Source of the DNA: Azorinus chamasolen
Taxonomy: Eukaryota > Mollusca > Bivalvia > Cardiida > Solecurtidae
Assembly (NCBI GenBank): GCA_963576725.1
Contig: OY755243.1
Span: 39,727,243 to 39,791,242 of the forward strand
Reading direction: 5' to 3'
DNA: 64,000 nt
Position 1 is the first letter of the stretch. The number at the start of each line of letters is the position of its first letter. Position numbers and translations under genes: made by a program. A model generated the notes under the pieces. That model worked only from the letters and a program-made list of their open reading frames with translations, had not been told where the DNA came from and did no database searches. Positions 43,320 through 54,747 of the stretch are shown piece after piece.

Positions 43320-43636
43320 CAGTCGTATTGTCAGAGCGAGCATATACGGACCTAGCGACGGGCATATAACCTATATGCCCGCTGCAAAGATAATTGTTCT
43401 AAATCTATAGCAACAGAACCCCGATATGAGGCGAAGGTCTTGTTCAGTTTTGATGCTGCAAATGTTGTCAAAGTGCTCGTACACTTGTAAACCCGTCATC
43501 TTGACATCATCCAAATGACGTCAGAATAGCGCCATTCTGTCAATTTAGTTTTTAAAACCGTTTTCATGCTGAGAAATAGTTTCTGCCTTATCTCTGATCT
43601 GCTGAAATTTTTGCCAATGTTTTACAAATGTAATAA
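43320..43636. other. Low-repeat, CpG-containing flank upstream of BSDC1
   Basis: This segment has several CG dinucleotides (for example CTAGCGACGGG) and a short hairpin GGGCATATA..TATATGCCC, unlike the surrounding MITE-rich DNA. It may be promoter sequence or part of an unrecognised element. Confidence 0.25.
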
Positions 43637-43785
43637 ACAGGTTATGACACGGGTGACTAGGGCCGCAGAGTGATATCCCTTACCTAGATATAGTCCCTCG
43701 GGCTAAAGCCCTCGGGCCTATATCAAGGTGACGGGCCTATATCACTCTGCTGCCCTAGTCACCCGTGTAATAACCTCTATAAAAC
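43637..43785. repeat. Palindromic MITE with GGTTAT..ACACGGGTGACTAGGGC arms
   Basis: Left arm GTTATGACACGGGTGACTAG and right arm CTAGTCACCCGTGTAATAAC are inverted. Inside, GCAGAGTGATAT and ATATCACTCTGC pair, and TCGGGCTAAAGCCCTCGGG forms a central hairpin. The whole 150-bp unit folds into one long hairpin. The superfamily is unknown. It and the segment before it split a family A copy (43191-43270 and 43800-43958). Confidence 0.6.
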
Positions 43786-44143
43786 ATTGTAATTGTAAAT
43801 GAATGCATGAGTTTTTGACCACCAGATCTATAAATCAATTTTATCATTCCATAAGCAAACAGAACAGATCCTTATCAGATGACTCCTACAGGAGCTGTCT
43901 GATTTGGGTCTACTCCCTTTGCAGAGGCGTAAAAATATTGTTTCAATCAGGTAATGCGTTAAATGTTAATGGCTTGCAGTTACTAGATCATCCCCATCCA
44001 AGTATAAGCTAGATTTAACCTCTATGAGATTTCTCTTTTACAGTAAAACAGTTGTAGCCGGGTAGAGATTATGATGATACAGTTGATTATACTTCCAGTT
44101 TCAGAGTAGAAGATTTCTAAAGGTTTCACATGTTTCTATATAA

Positions 44144-44592
44144 AACAAGAGCTGTCCGCAGACAGCGCGCTCCACTTTCTTTAGTGCTGGATAGTGTAGT
44201 GGAAGTCTAAGTTAGAAAAGGGAGATAACTATAGCAAAATTAATTTTAGGTTACCTGCCCTTGTGCAATGGGTCCCCCTTGTAATAGTTAACATGTATAC
44301 CAAAGTTGAACCAAATATCTTGGACAGTTTCTGAGACATAGACCTGAACATAAAACTTAACCAACAATGAAAAATCTAAGTCGAAAAAGGGGCATAACTA
44401 TGGCAAAATTAATTTTAGGGTTACCTACCCTTGTGAAATGGGTTCCCTTTGTGATAGTAAACATACATACCAAATATGAACCAAATATCTTTGATGGTTT
44501 CTGAGAATAGGGACCTTAACAAAAAGGTTAACCAATGCCGACGCCGACGAGAGGGTCATGACAATAGCTCCACTTTTTGAAAAAGTGGAGCT
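44144..44592 (+). repeat. HP3 element
   Basis: AACAAGAGCTGTCCGCAGAC and AGCGCGCTCCACTTTC start; two units with GGCAAAATTAATTTTAGG; ends AATAGCTCCACTTTTTGAAA plus AAGTGGAGCTAA (hairpin). Confidence 0.75.
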
Positions 44593-45261
44593 AACAAGAG
44601 GGCCATTGACAGTGTTAATTTCTTCAGCAGGCAATATTTCTAACAGATGATAGAAACTCAGTGTTAACCCTATCAATGCTGAGCATGACTTCACTGAAAT
44701 TAGCACACACTTTGGATTCTGATCTGATGCATAGGTAATTTCATATGCATCAGATCAGAATCCTGAAATTGATCAGATCAGAATCCAAGAAGATTTTTAA
44801 AGTTTTTCCTATGCATAAACTAGTGACGCAAAGGGCTGTATAAGCAGTCAGCTACAGAAAACTGGTCATCCTTGGGATGGGACTAATCTTGACCCCAGCG
44901 GCATAATTTATATAACTTTTGTAGAAGATCTGAAGTTGAAGCTATGTGCCAAATATGAAAGCTGAGAACATTGCAGTTTCAGAGGAGAAGATCTTCAAAG
45001 TCTTCACTATATGTTTCTATTGAAAACTTCACACACCCTGGGGCGGGGCCAATTTTGACTCCAGGGGTATAATTTATATAACTTTTGTAGAGGACCTATA
45101 GGTGATGCTATGTGCCAAAGATGAAAGCTGAGAACCCTGTAGATTCAGAGGAGAAGATTTTTAAAGGTTCAAATTATTGACACGGGACTATGCACGCCGA
45201 CGGACGTCAGGCGATTACAAAAGCTCACCCTGAGCACTTTGTGCTCTGGTGAGCTAAAAAA
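44593..45261 (+). repeat. HP1 element
   Basis: AACAAGAGGGCCATTGACAG start, directly joined to the HP3 end; ends CACCCTGAGCACTTTGTGCT plus CTGGTGAGCTAAAAAA. A short hairpin with GATCAGATCAGAATCC lies near 44715-44785. Confidence 0.75.
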
Positions 45262-45327
45262 GCGCGACACACAGACAGACGGACAGACATGTGCAAAACA
45301 TAATGCCCCCTATCGTCAACGGGGCAT
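45262..45327 (+). repeat. HP2 3' end fragment
   Basis: ACACACAGACAGACGGACAG then TAATGCCCCC..GGGGCATAA. Confidence 0.65.
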
Positions 45328-46425
45328 AAACAAGAGCTGTCATAGGACATCGCGCTCGATTATTCTCAATATTGTTAGTGTAAAAATGCTTGATAGTGGA
45401 CTAAAATGGTGTCCAATGGTACTAGAAGCAAGTATTCAAAGTCTCAGTAAAATATCTTTAATGGTATTCAAGATCTTGGATCTCTTTGAAATCCTTAATG
45501 AGAAGAAAAACCTAAGTTAAAAAGGGCAATAATTTCTGTTAAAAATGTTTGACAGAGTTATGTGCTCTTGCCTACAGATGAAGCTTCTGATGGTGAACAA
45601 ATGTTCCAAGTTTCAAAGTTTTTAATCTCAAAGGGTTATGTAAATATGAGGACTTTTAACAAAAGCCTTAACCAAATATTTTGACCCCAGGGGCATAATT
45701 TATATAACTTTTGTAGAGGACCAGAATATAATGCTATGTGCCAAATATGAAAGCTGAAAACCCTGTAGATTCAGAGGAGAAGATTTTCAAAGTTTTCACT
45801 GTATGTTTCTATTGAAAACTGGCTACCCCTGGGACGGGGCCAATTTTGAACCCAGGGGCATAATTTATATAACTTTTGTAGAGGACCTGAACATGATGCT
45901 ATGTGCCAAATATGAAAGCTGAGAACATTCCAGTTTCAGAGGAGATCTTCAAAGTTTTCACTACATGTATACATGTTTCTATAGAAAATAAGGCACCCCT
46001 GGGGCGGGGCCAATTTTGACCCCAGGGGCACAATTTATATAACTTTTGTAGAGGACCTGAACATGATGCCATGTGCCAAAGATGAAAGCTGAGAACCCTG
46101 TAGATTCAGGAAAAGATTTTTTAAGGTTCAAATTGTTGACGATGGACGACGCATGCCGACGGACATTAGGTGATCACAAAATCTCACCCTGAGCACTTTG
46201 TGCTCTGGTGAACTAAAAAGGGCAATAATTTCTGTTAAAATGCTTGACAGAGTTATGTTCTCTTGCCTACACATAAAGCTTGTGATGGTAAACAAGTGTT
46301 CCAAGTTTCAAAGCTTTATCTCAAACAATTATGTAAATAAGTGCCCTTTAACAAAAACTTTAACCCAAAATTCTAGTCAAGCCACAACTTTTCACCACGT
46401 TACATTTGTTGCCCAACGTTAAAAA
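45328..46425 (+). repeat. HP3 element interrupted by an HP1 copy
   Basis: AACAAGAGCTGTCATAGGAC start. HP3 units with AAAATGCTTGACAGAGTTAT flank an HP1 piece at about 45659-46215 that ends GTGCTCTGGTGAACTAAAAA. Confidence 0.7.
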
Positions 46426-46485
46426 AAATACCTAGTTATAGTCTTCTTTCAGTCTGAATGACCACTCAGTCAACTGTACATTTAA

Positions 46486-46739
46486 CCTTTAACTCAATGA
46501 ATATTCATGTAAGAAATAAAGAAATCATGAATAAAAATGATGAATATTAATTACATGTACATGTAGTTGAATTTTTACGGCATGTGAACACATGTATTTT
46601 TGGCCATAGCAGATCTACATGTATATTAATCCATAAGAAATCACAGCAGACACTGATCAAACAACTCCTTTAGGAGCCGTCTGATCTGGGTCGACTCTGC
46701 TTGCAAAGGCATTAAAAGGTATTTTTATGGAGTAAAGGG
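46486..46739. repeat. Family A MITE
   Basis: TTAA 46482-46485 and 46740-46743; core CAAACAACTCCTTTAGGAGC. Confidence 0.85.
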
Positions 46740-46743
46740 TTAA

Positions 46744-46915
46744 TGCTTTGAACACTAAATAATTATCGTCTGCATGAAAGTGTTGTCTGTACAATTCCGA
46801 ATTTCTTTTGATTTCTCTTACAACTGCTGTCAGTGTATCAAAGAGTTAAAATCCTGATGAGATCCGGTCTGGATCCAAATTGTTTGCACAGGCAATCACA
46901 AATTAGCAGCACAGA
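46744..46915. repeat. Family D MITE, decayed
   Basis: AATTATCGTCTGCATGAAAG and GTCTGGATCCAAATTGTTTG; abuts the A copy at its TTAA. Confidence 0.55.
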
Positions 46916-46992
46916 AAAAATTGATCTGAGGATCAATATATACAATTCAGAAGAATTTGAAAATTAAGGTATAGTTATGGACACAATTACAA

Positions 46993-48230
46993 AACAAGCG
47001 GGCCATGATGGCCCTGATATCGCTCACCAGACAATACGAGGGGAAGATTTTCAAAGTTTTCACTATGTTCTATAGAAAACTGGCCACCTCTGGGGTGGGG
47101 CTTCATTTCTTAGCATGACCTGACTGAAATTAGCACACAGTTTGGATTCTGATCTGACGTATACTGGTATGTAACTTCATATGTGGTTTGTACATGAGTT
47201 AATTGTAAGATTGATATGCATTAACCCTTTCCTCCATAAAAACGCCTTTCTACGCCTCTGTAATAGTGACTTTATGAAACCATTGTGTTAAATAGAGCAT
47301 TTGCTCCATGGGAGTAAATGCTCTATTTATCACAATGGTTTCAAATCTACACAATTCTGAAATTTTCATTTTCTCTAATTAATGCTCCCCTCAGTAGATT
47401 TATTCAAAGAGGTAGGATCTGAAAATAGCCTACGAGGGAATGGGTTAAAAACAGTGTGAACAAACAGACACTAATTCTGAAGCAGGCAACTTTATAGAGT
47501 TTTGACCAGGAACTTGACCTCACCAATGATTGCATAACACAGACTGAGTATCTGGAGTCCTTCTAGCTAAGGTGAACCTTTATACTGTAAAAGTCTATTT
47601 TAAAGTATAACCAACAGGGCCACGTCAATTTTAACCTCAGAACTATGATATTAACAAATTTCATTAAGGTATACTAAGTGAATCTATACACCAAATATCT
47701 AAGCTCTGTGACATGCAGTTTTTGACAAGCAGATTTTTAAAGTTTTCCCATGCCTAACCTAAGTGAACCCAGCATTCTGCTACTTGTACAGAAAACAGAA
47801 CAACAGTCAGCTTGAGAAAACTGGCCACCCCTGGGACAGGGCCAATTTTGATCCCAGGGGCATAATATATAACTTTTGTAGAGGACCTGAACATGATGCT
47901 ATGTGCCAAATATGAAAGTTGAGAACATTACAGTTTCAGAGGAGAAGATTTTCAAAGTTTTCACTATATATTTCTATTGAAAACTTGAAACCCCCAGAGC
48001 GGGGCCAATTTTGACTCCAGGGACATAATTTATATAACTTTTGTAGAGGACCTATAGGTGATGCTATGTGCCAAAGATGAAAGCTGAGAACCCTGTAGAT
48101 TCAGAGGAGAAGACTTTTAAAGGTTCAAATTGTTGACGACGCATGACGCACAACAAACACTGACAGACGACGGACATCAGGCGATCACAAAAGCTCACCC
48201 TGAGCACTTTGTGCTCTGGTGAGCTAAAAA
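46993..48230 (+). repeat. HP1 element with nested family B MITE
   Basis: AACAAGCGGGCCATGATGGC start; B at 47225-47444; ends GAGCACTTTGTGCTCTGGTG plus AGCTAAAAA. Confidence 0.75.
47225..47444. repeat. Family B MITE
   Basis: TTAA 47221-47224 and 47445-47448; core AGCATTTGCTCCATGGGAGT. Confidence 0.85.
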
Positions 48231-48560
48231 AAATCATGAATATGGAAATGAATAACAACAACATTCTGGGACAGTCTATATATACATTTTATTGATGCAC
48301 ATTTAAGACAGATATTTTTGTTTTCTATCTATTTACAGCTGACAATGTATAACAGTTTAAATAATATATACATGTATACACTTGGGACAATGGTGCTAAC
48401 AGTAATTTATATTTAACAAAATTATATTAAGAACACAAAACAGCTAAACACATACATGTACTATAAGAAATGATTAGAAATCAAAATCCGCACAGGGAGC
48501 ACAAACAAACTAAAACACACTTTTTCAATCACCATAAATGCAGATACAAATCAGTTGATC
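48231..48560. other. Low-repeat AT-rich stretch
   Basis: No exon. On the minus strand an AATAAA lies near 48290, which might be a transcript end. Confidence 0.25.
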
Positions 48561-48639
48561 AATCTATTAACACATTTACAAAGGGTAAATAGAGCAACAG
48601 ATAAAAAGGTGTGTATTCAAATACTAAAATCATATATCA

Positions 48640-48785
48640 AGTTTATCACTGAAGAAAATTATGTCTGTGACAAAAGAGTGCAGACCCTGGTCAAAGGGCT
48701 CTTGAGGGAGCTCCATTTTGAAGGGTCTTGGTCTTCATTGTTCACAAAGGTCTTATATACTCAATTCTCGCACATTAAGGGTTAA
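48640..48785. repeat. Palindromic MITE of the shared-core type, unassigned
   Basis: GTGCAGACCCTGGTCAAAGG, GGCTCTTGAGGGAGC centre, GTCTTCATTGTTCACAAAG, ending AAGGGTTAA. Confidence 0.5.
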
Positions 48786-48794
48786 GTGTAGCGT

Positions 48795-48950
48795 TGATTC
48801 AGTAAGAATGGATTAAATATGCTAGAGCATTTTTGAATGACAAACAGTGCAAACCATGATCAGAGGACTCATGTAGGAGCCCTCTCAGCTGGATGTACAC
48901 TGTTTGCAAATGCCAGTGCACTTGTTTCCCGCAATCAAAGGGTTACAGCA
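48795..48950. repeat. Family H MITE
   Basis: ATTCAGTAAGAATGGATTAA, TGACAAACAGTGCAAACCAT, GTACACTGTTTGCAAATGCC, TCAAAGGGTTA. Confidence 0.7.
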
Positions 48951-49003
48951 ATGTTTTCCGCCAGTACTATTTCTGCAAACATGACCTTTGAGTTCATGCG
49001 GTA

Positions 49004-49242
49004 AACCCTTTCCCCAATTAACATTAATGTGGGAATTGACTATTTCATGAGCATTCATTAGCTTAATTTGAATTAAGTAAAACTATCAAAGGAATTTTTG
49101 GATTAGACAAAGGCTGTAGGATCAAATCTATATAACAACATAAGCAAAACGAGCAGACCCTGATCAGCTCCAAGAGGAGCTATTTGATATGGGTCTAGTC
49201 TATTTGCAAAGGTGTTAAAGGGCGTTACAATGAGGGAAAGGG
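49004..49242. repeat. Family A-type MITE
   Basis: AAACCCTTTCCCCAATTAAC to TGAGGGAAAGGG, TTAA 49243-49246; core GATCAGCTCCAAGAGGAGCT. Confidence 0.7.
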
Positions 49243-49632
49243 TTAAAATCTTGACAGATCACTGAGATTTTCCTCATTCCTGGCGAGATGTGATAAATGA
49301 TTGCTTGAGAAAAAATAGGAATTTATTAAGTATGTAACTTTTGCTTGCCAGTGCAGAATTGATTAATCAATGTCATTTTTTCTTTCAATTTCAAAAGAAT
49401 ATTAACCACATGGTGGACAATCATGCATTGCAAACAGTATAAATCTACATGTACATGAATATGTGGATATTGAAGAGTCTACTACCGCAAATAGGGTAGA
49501 TCTTACTCAGATGTCACATTCCATGGTTCTGTTCTAGGTCATCACTGTTTACATACACGAGTAAGGCAAATAAAGTTCTGCTCTGCACAGCATTGAATAG
49601 TTGGTTAATGTTTCAGTTTTTCATTCAGTTAA

Positions 49633-49834
49633 CCCTTTCCTCCATAAATATGCCTTTCTACGCCTCTGTAAAAGTCATTTTTAAGAAACCATTGTGGTAA
49701 AAAGAGCATTTACTCCATAGGAGCAAATGCTCTATCACAATGGTTTCAAATTCTAAAATTTTCCTTTTCTCTAGTGAATGTTCTTTTTTGGTAGATTTAT
49801 TCAAAGATCTAAAAATAGCCAATGGAGGAAAGGG
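49633..49834. repeat. Family B MITE
   Basis: TTAA 49629-49632 and 49835-49838; core CATTTACTCCATAGGAGCAA. Confidence 0.85.
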
Positions 49835-49873
49835 TTAATAATACTAATACTATCTAGTGTGAATCATTCTTAA

Positions 49874-50154
49874 CCCTTTACTCCATAGACACACCTTTTA
49901 ACCACTTTGCTAACAGAGTAGACCCCAATCAGATAGCTCCTGTAGGAGTTGTCTGATCACTATCTGCTCTGTTTGCTTATGAAATAAAGTATAGATCTGA
50001 TTCTACACTTTCTGCCATGGTCAATAAAATACAGATCTGATTCTACAGTTTCTGTCGGTCAGACATTCCTAAGTTAACATGTCAATATAAAAAATCAGCT
50101 AATTAATATTCATGATGTCATTATTTCTTACATGAATATTCATGGAGTAAAGGT
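49874..50154. repeat. Family A MITE with local duplication
   Basis: TTAA 49870-49873; ATAGATCTGATTCTACACTT and ACAGATCTGATTCTACAGTT are tandem copies of one internal block; ends CATGGAGTAAAGG. Confidence 0.75.
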
Positions 50155-50392
50155 TTATGATCATTTGTTTTTGGGGTGAAAAAAATAAACATATTTTTGT
50201 ATCAATTATTGCAAAACAAATTTGTTATCCCATAATCATGTGTAATAAAAATGTACATGTACTAAACATTGGTTATTGAACTGTATTACACACTAAACCA
50301 CTATACAAGTGTATCCATACACCTTTGTTTATAGCTTTTCACAGGTGATGCAGATAAACAATTAGACCATCAGGAAATCAGACGGCTTGTAA

Positions 50393-50624
50393 CCCATTAC
50401 TCCAACAATATTCATATCAGAAATAATGAATCTACAAATATTAAATAGCTGAATTAGCTTAATAATAGCATCATGAACAAGAGAACTTTTTCTATGGCAC
50501 AAACTGTAGAAATAGATCTTTGTTATTTCATAAGAGCAGAATCTGATCAGATGGCTACTACAGGAGCTGCCTGATCTGGGTCTATGTTTGCAAAGATGCC
50601 AAAAGGTGTCTTTATGAGGTAAAG
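50393..50624. repeat. Family A MITE
   Basis: ACCCATTACTCCAACAATAT, core AGATGGCTACTACAGGAGCT, GAGGTAAAGAATTAA. Confidence 0.65.
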
Positions 50625-50804
50625 AATTAACAAAGCCACAATATGAAACGTTCAGTGATAAACATATGATATTAAAATGATTTTACCCTAAGTTTTATTG
50701 TACACCCAATCTACCATAACCACCGGTTTGTATAGCTGAATGAGTTTATTCAGCACAGTTTTGATAACTTTCAACCCTGAATTATATGAGTGGAATAATT
50801 AACC

Positions 50805-51012
50805 CATTCCCGTCTAGGCTATTTTTAGATCCAAGCTCTTTGAATAAATCTACCGCAAAGGAGAATTTACTAGAGAAAAGGAAAGTTTTTGAATTGTGTA
50901 GTTCAGAAACCATTGTAATAAATAGAGCATTTGCTCCTATGGAGCAAATGCTCTATTTATCACAATGGTTTCAAAAAGTGACTTTTACAAAAGGTCAAAT
51001 TGAGAGAATGGG
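50805..51012. repeat. Family B MITE
   Basis: TTAA 50801-50804 and 51013-51016; core CATTTGCTCCTATGGAGCAA. Confidence 0.85.
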
Positions 51013-51029
51013 TTAAACATAGATAGAGG

Positions 51030-51175
51030 TCACTCAGTATAAACATCTTAAATTTGCGAGAGGGCATTAAATGACAAACAGTGCAGATAGGACCCTGATC
51101 AGAGGGCTCCACTAGTCTACACTACAAATGGCAGTGCATGTGTGTGTCACAGGTTGAAAGGATTAAATGAAACTA
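51030..51175. repeat. Family H MITE, core partly deleted
   Basis: ACTCAGTATAAACATCTTAA, CAGAGGGCTCCACTAGTCTA, AGTGCATGTGTGTGTCACAG. Confidence 0.55.
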
Positions 51176-51261
51176 ACCCAGCAGCACTGACATGTAGTCT
51201 AGACAGTCATCAAACTGCTACTCTGAATACAGTTTGATCTGGATCTACACTATTTGATTAA

Positions 51262-51492
51262 CCCTTTCACCACCGCAGTCGCATAAATGCACCACGACAA
51301 ATAGTGCAGTCCCAGATCAGATGCCGCCTTTTCATGGCGGATCAGGACTTCACTATTTGTCTCAATCTCTATTTCTATGTATGTGCTTTATTCCTTTGAA
51401 ATTTGCATTTATTTATCTCATTTCCTTATTTTACTGAATGATTTAACAAACTTGGATTACAGACGGCAATTAGAAATTTAGCGCCAAAAGGG
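51262..51492. repeat. Family I MITE
   Basis: TTAA 51258-51261 and 51493-51496. CCCTTTCACCACCGCAGTCG start; palindrome AGATGCCGCC..TTTT..GGCGGATCAGG; AGCGCCAAAAGGG end. Only copy in the window. Confidence 0.75.
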
Positions 51493-51496
51493 TTAA

Positions 51497-51898
51497 GAGT
51501 GTATTTTTCTATTTAGGATAAAAAGGTACATAACATCACAGCTAAAAATATTCTTAAATATACACATGTACACAAAATAAAATGCACTCCTCCTTCTATT
51601 TCTTTTCTTTCAGAAACATTTGCTCATTACTACCTTAAACCTTAGGCCTTTAACTGTAAAACCAAGTACAATGAACCACACACTCTCTCAATAAATCAAT
51701 CAATTAGTCAATCAACACCTTCAATCAAAATCTTCTAAACTTCATCATAGATGATTCATATCCTCATTTTCAATACATTATTTACTATGCCCTATTCAAA
51801 CCACCAGTCCATCTTTACCTTGAAGATAATCTCACTGTGTTTCAGCAGAACTAGAAAGCTGACATCATTCATATGATTTGTTTAACAAATTGATAGTT
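51497..51898. other. Low-repeat stretch
   Basis: AT-rich sequence without supported exon or repeat signature. Confidence 0.3.
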
Positions 51899-51902
51899 TT
51901 AA

Positions 51903-52133
51903 CCCATTACCTAATAAATATTCATGTAATAAATAATGGAATCATGAATATCACTTTTTTTTTATCAATTTACAATGGCGTATGAACATCGAATATTTTG
52001 GCGTTGGCAGAAACCAGGACTCAGTTCTACATACATAATTACATAAGCAAACTGAACAGACTCTGATCAGATGGCTCCTAAAGGTCTACTTTGTTTGCAA
52101 AGGAATGAAATGACATACCTATCAGGTAAAGGG
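51903..52133. repeat. Family A MITE
   Basis: TTAA 51899-51902 and 52134-52137; one core arm deleted (AGATGGCTCCTAAAGGTCTA). Confidence 0.8.
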
Positions 52134-52139
52134 TTAAAC

Positions 52140-52262
52140 TTTTAATTGCAGGATTCAATTGAACAAACATTGCAAACAGTGTAGACCCAGATCAGAAGGC
52201 TCCTCCAGGTGCTCTACAATTAAGGTCTACACTGTTTGTCATTCAAAATCATCAATCCAAAT
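52140..52262. repeat. Family H-like MITE
   Basis: GCAAACAGTGTAGACCCAGA and GGTCTACACTGTTTGTCATT arms around CTCCTCCAGG. Confidence 0.6.
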
Positions 52263-52271
52263 TTATCTTTT

Positions 52272-52456
52272 ATCCCTTTCCTTCATAAACGCCTTTGCAA
52301 TCAGTCTACTCCATTTGCTTATGAATTCATATAGATCTGATCCTACAGTTTTTGTCCAAACCAAAATATCCCTTGAAAATTTTACCTCATAAAACTTAAG
52401 TTGATGAATATTCATGAAGTGACCAATTCATGTGTAAATGTTCATTAGGGAAAGGG
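52272..52456. repeat. Family A MITE, shortened
   Basis: CCCTTTCCTTCATAAACGCC to TTCATTAGGGAAAGGG; shares TTAA 52457-52460 with the next element. Confidence 0.7.
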
Positions 52457-52460
52457 TTAA

Positions 52461-52683
52461 CCCATTACCTCATAGGCTATTTTTAGATCCAACCACTTTG
52501 AATAAATCTACCGAAAAGGAGCATTAACTAGAGAAAAGGATTTTTTTTTAGAATTTTGTAGTTTGAAACCATTGTGATAAATAGAGCATTTGCTCCTATA
52601 GAAGCAAATGCTCTATTTATCACAATGGTTTTAACAGGTGACTTTTGCAGAGGAGTCAAAAGGCATCAATATGAGGGAATGGG
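52461..52683. repeat. Family B MITE
   Basis: TTAA 52457-52460 and 52684-52687; core GCATTTGCTCCTATAGAAGC. Confidence 0.85.
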
Positions 52684-52687
52684 TTAA

Positions 52688-53508
52688 TACTGAATGGACT
52701 CTACCGATAGACAGTGACAGACTTCCCTCTTTGGGCTTTCAAAGTGTTAATTTGCATGCCCACTCCATTTCATGAAAATTTAATGTTTTATCAGGCAACC
52801 TCAAATTAACCATTCAATCAGACAAGATCTAATTTCTAAAGTATATATACAATTGTACTTTGGATCAATGCTTAATTATATATCTTTAATATGATCCACA
52901 AAATGGTTACACAGAAAACCTCAGTGAAACTGTACAAATGGTATGTATGCTAAACATATCATAAAATCATAACCCGGCATGGGTCAAAAGTACTATGTAA
53001 TTACAGCTTCATTTGACCCATTTCTTCTACCATTAGGTTCTCTTTAAATTTAATAAAATTGACGTCATATTTAAGTTTTCAAATACATGTAACATAATTC
53101 TAAGCATTCTTTTAGTAATAATTTTTCAAACTTCAACTTTGATCCAAGAAAGAGAAAATATCCACAAACACCGACATACTTATGAATTAGAAGATAATCT
53201 ACATATGATTTATTGACAACTGTCCAGTCAGCGATTTTAATAAAACTGTCAAATATGATCTGGCTGTTTGACAACTTATCTTAAAACAGTTACTTTTTTA
53301 ATACCCTTTTTAGATCTAAATTATTTGAAAATGTTAGTCATAATAAGGTGTTAAAGCATTATGTGGAATGACAAGTTACAATCTATCATCATAAATGAAG
53401 TTCTTGTTTTGACAACTTCGTTGACTCAAAAACTCTTCTAACTTTACATACAAATATGTGTACATGCAATACTTCAGTACAACTGATTTCTTCTTGCAAA
53501 ACAATATT
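52688..53508. other. Low-repeat stretch
   Basis: AT-rich, with a possible 3' UTR character, but no gene feature that I can support. Confidence 0.3.
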
Positions 53509-53512
53509 AATT

Positions 53513-53741
53513 AACACATTACCCCCTAGTGACGCATTTTTGCGCTTCTATAAAATTCACATTTCGAAACCATTGTGATAAATAGAGCATTAAATTTTGC
53601 TCCATAGGAGCAAATGCTCTATTTATCACAATGGTTTCAAAACTACCAAATTCTAAAACTCTCCTTTTCTATAGCTAATGCTCCTTTTCGGTATATTTAT
53701 TCAAAGAGGTTGGGTCTAAAAATAGCCTAGGAGAGAATGAG
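53513..53741. repeat. Family B MITE
   Basis: TTAA 53509-53512 and 53742-53745; ACATTACCCCCTAGTGACGC variant start. Confidence 0.85.
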
Positions 53742-53759
53742 TTAAAACATTATATTAAG

Positions 53760-53880
53760 GTTAATTCTTTACCTGACAGTGACACCTTTTGATGCCTACA
53801 TTAACAGAGTAGACCCAGATCAGATGGAGCCATCTGATCAGAGTCTGCACTGTTTGCATATGAAAGAGTTACTAACGGAC
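53760..53880. repeat. Family A MITE, partial
   Basis: TTAATTCTTTACCTGACAGT and GATCAGATGGAGCCATCTGA core with most of the loop lost. Confidence 0.6.
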
Positions 53881-54512
53881 AAATGACAGTTTAGATACCT
53901 AACAGTGCATAACCAACACTACAAATACAAATTTGTGTTGAGGAATCTTTCAACAGGAAAGATCACTCAAAATAATAAAGAAATCAATCTTTCCAATGTT
54001 TGTATGTAATATAAAATTGGCGGTGCATATGTCTAGAAATATGCTCATAAAAAAGTGCATAATTTCATCTCCCTTCTGAAGTCTCAAAAACTGTTTGACT
54101 ACAACTGATATGGAGTAAAAACAAACCAACAATATGTGCACTTAAAATATATAAATTTCTGTCCCAGTCTTATTTGGAAAGTACCGGTATATAAATTTTC
54201 TCTATCCACATGAAAAACTGACAATAAAAACTAACAAACCTGAATATAAATGTACTTTCACCTGCAGTTGTTATGTTTGACAATTGAACAAAACAAGTCA
54301 CGGGAGCTAAATAAAACCAAACTCACAAAAAGACAATCTTGAGCTATTTGTATCAAATCAGTGCAATTATCAACTTCATATACATGTACATTATTCATGA
54401 TTTATAAAATAGGAGAGGCCTAATTACAAATACAGCCAATTAAGAGGAAACCAAATAACACAATATCATTGATGCTGTAAACTGATCATTCTTTATTTGT
54501 TCTACTTTATCT
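53881..54512. other. Low-repeat stretch
   Basis: No supported exon or repeat. Confidence 0.3.
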
Positions 54513-54517
54513 TTTAA

Positions 54518-54745
54518 CCCTTTACTTCATAAATACACCTTTCAATGCCTTGAAAAATAGTAGATCCAGATCAGGAGCTCTACAGGAGATGTCTGATTAG
54601 GTTCTGCTCAGTCTGTTTATGGATTTATATAGATCCGATCATAATGTTTCTGCTATGGTCAAAATTTCCTGTGTTCATGTGCCATTATGAAAAATCATCT
54701 AACTGATATTTATGATATCATTATTTCAAATTTATTTTAATTTCA
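54518..54745. repeat. Family A MITE interrupted by the pogo-like element
   Basis: CCCTTTACTTCATAAATACA, core CAGGAGCTCTACAGGAGAT, TGATATCATTATTTC; the right end is lost at 54747. Confidence 0.65.
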
Positions 54746-54747
54746 TA

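Larger units (their letters stand above)
43191..43958. repeat. Family A MITE split by about 530 bp
   Basis: Left piece 43191-43270 (AACCCTTTACCATATGAATA). Right piece about 43800-43958 (CATAAGCAAACAGAACAGAT, core GACTCCTACAGGAGC, AGGTAATGCGTTAA). The inserted DNA includes the palindrome at 43637-43785. Confidence 0.55.

Noticed and set aside
48280..48300. Poly(A) signal AATAAA on the minus strand as the definite 3' end of the SMAP-like transcript
   Set aside because: It is 10 kb from the stop codon with many insertions between; kept only as a weak possibility.
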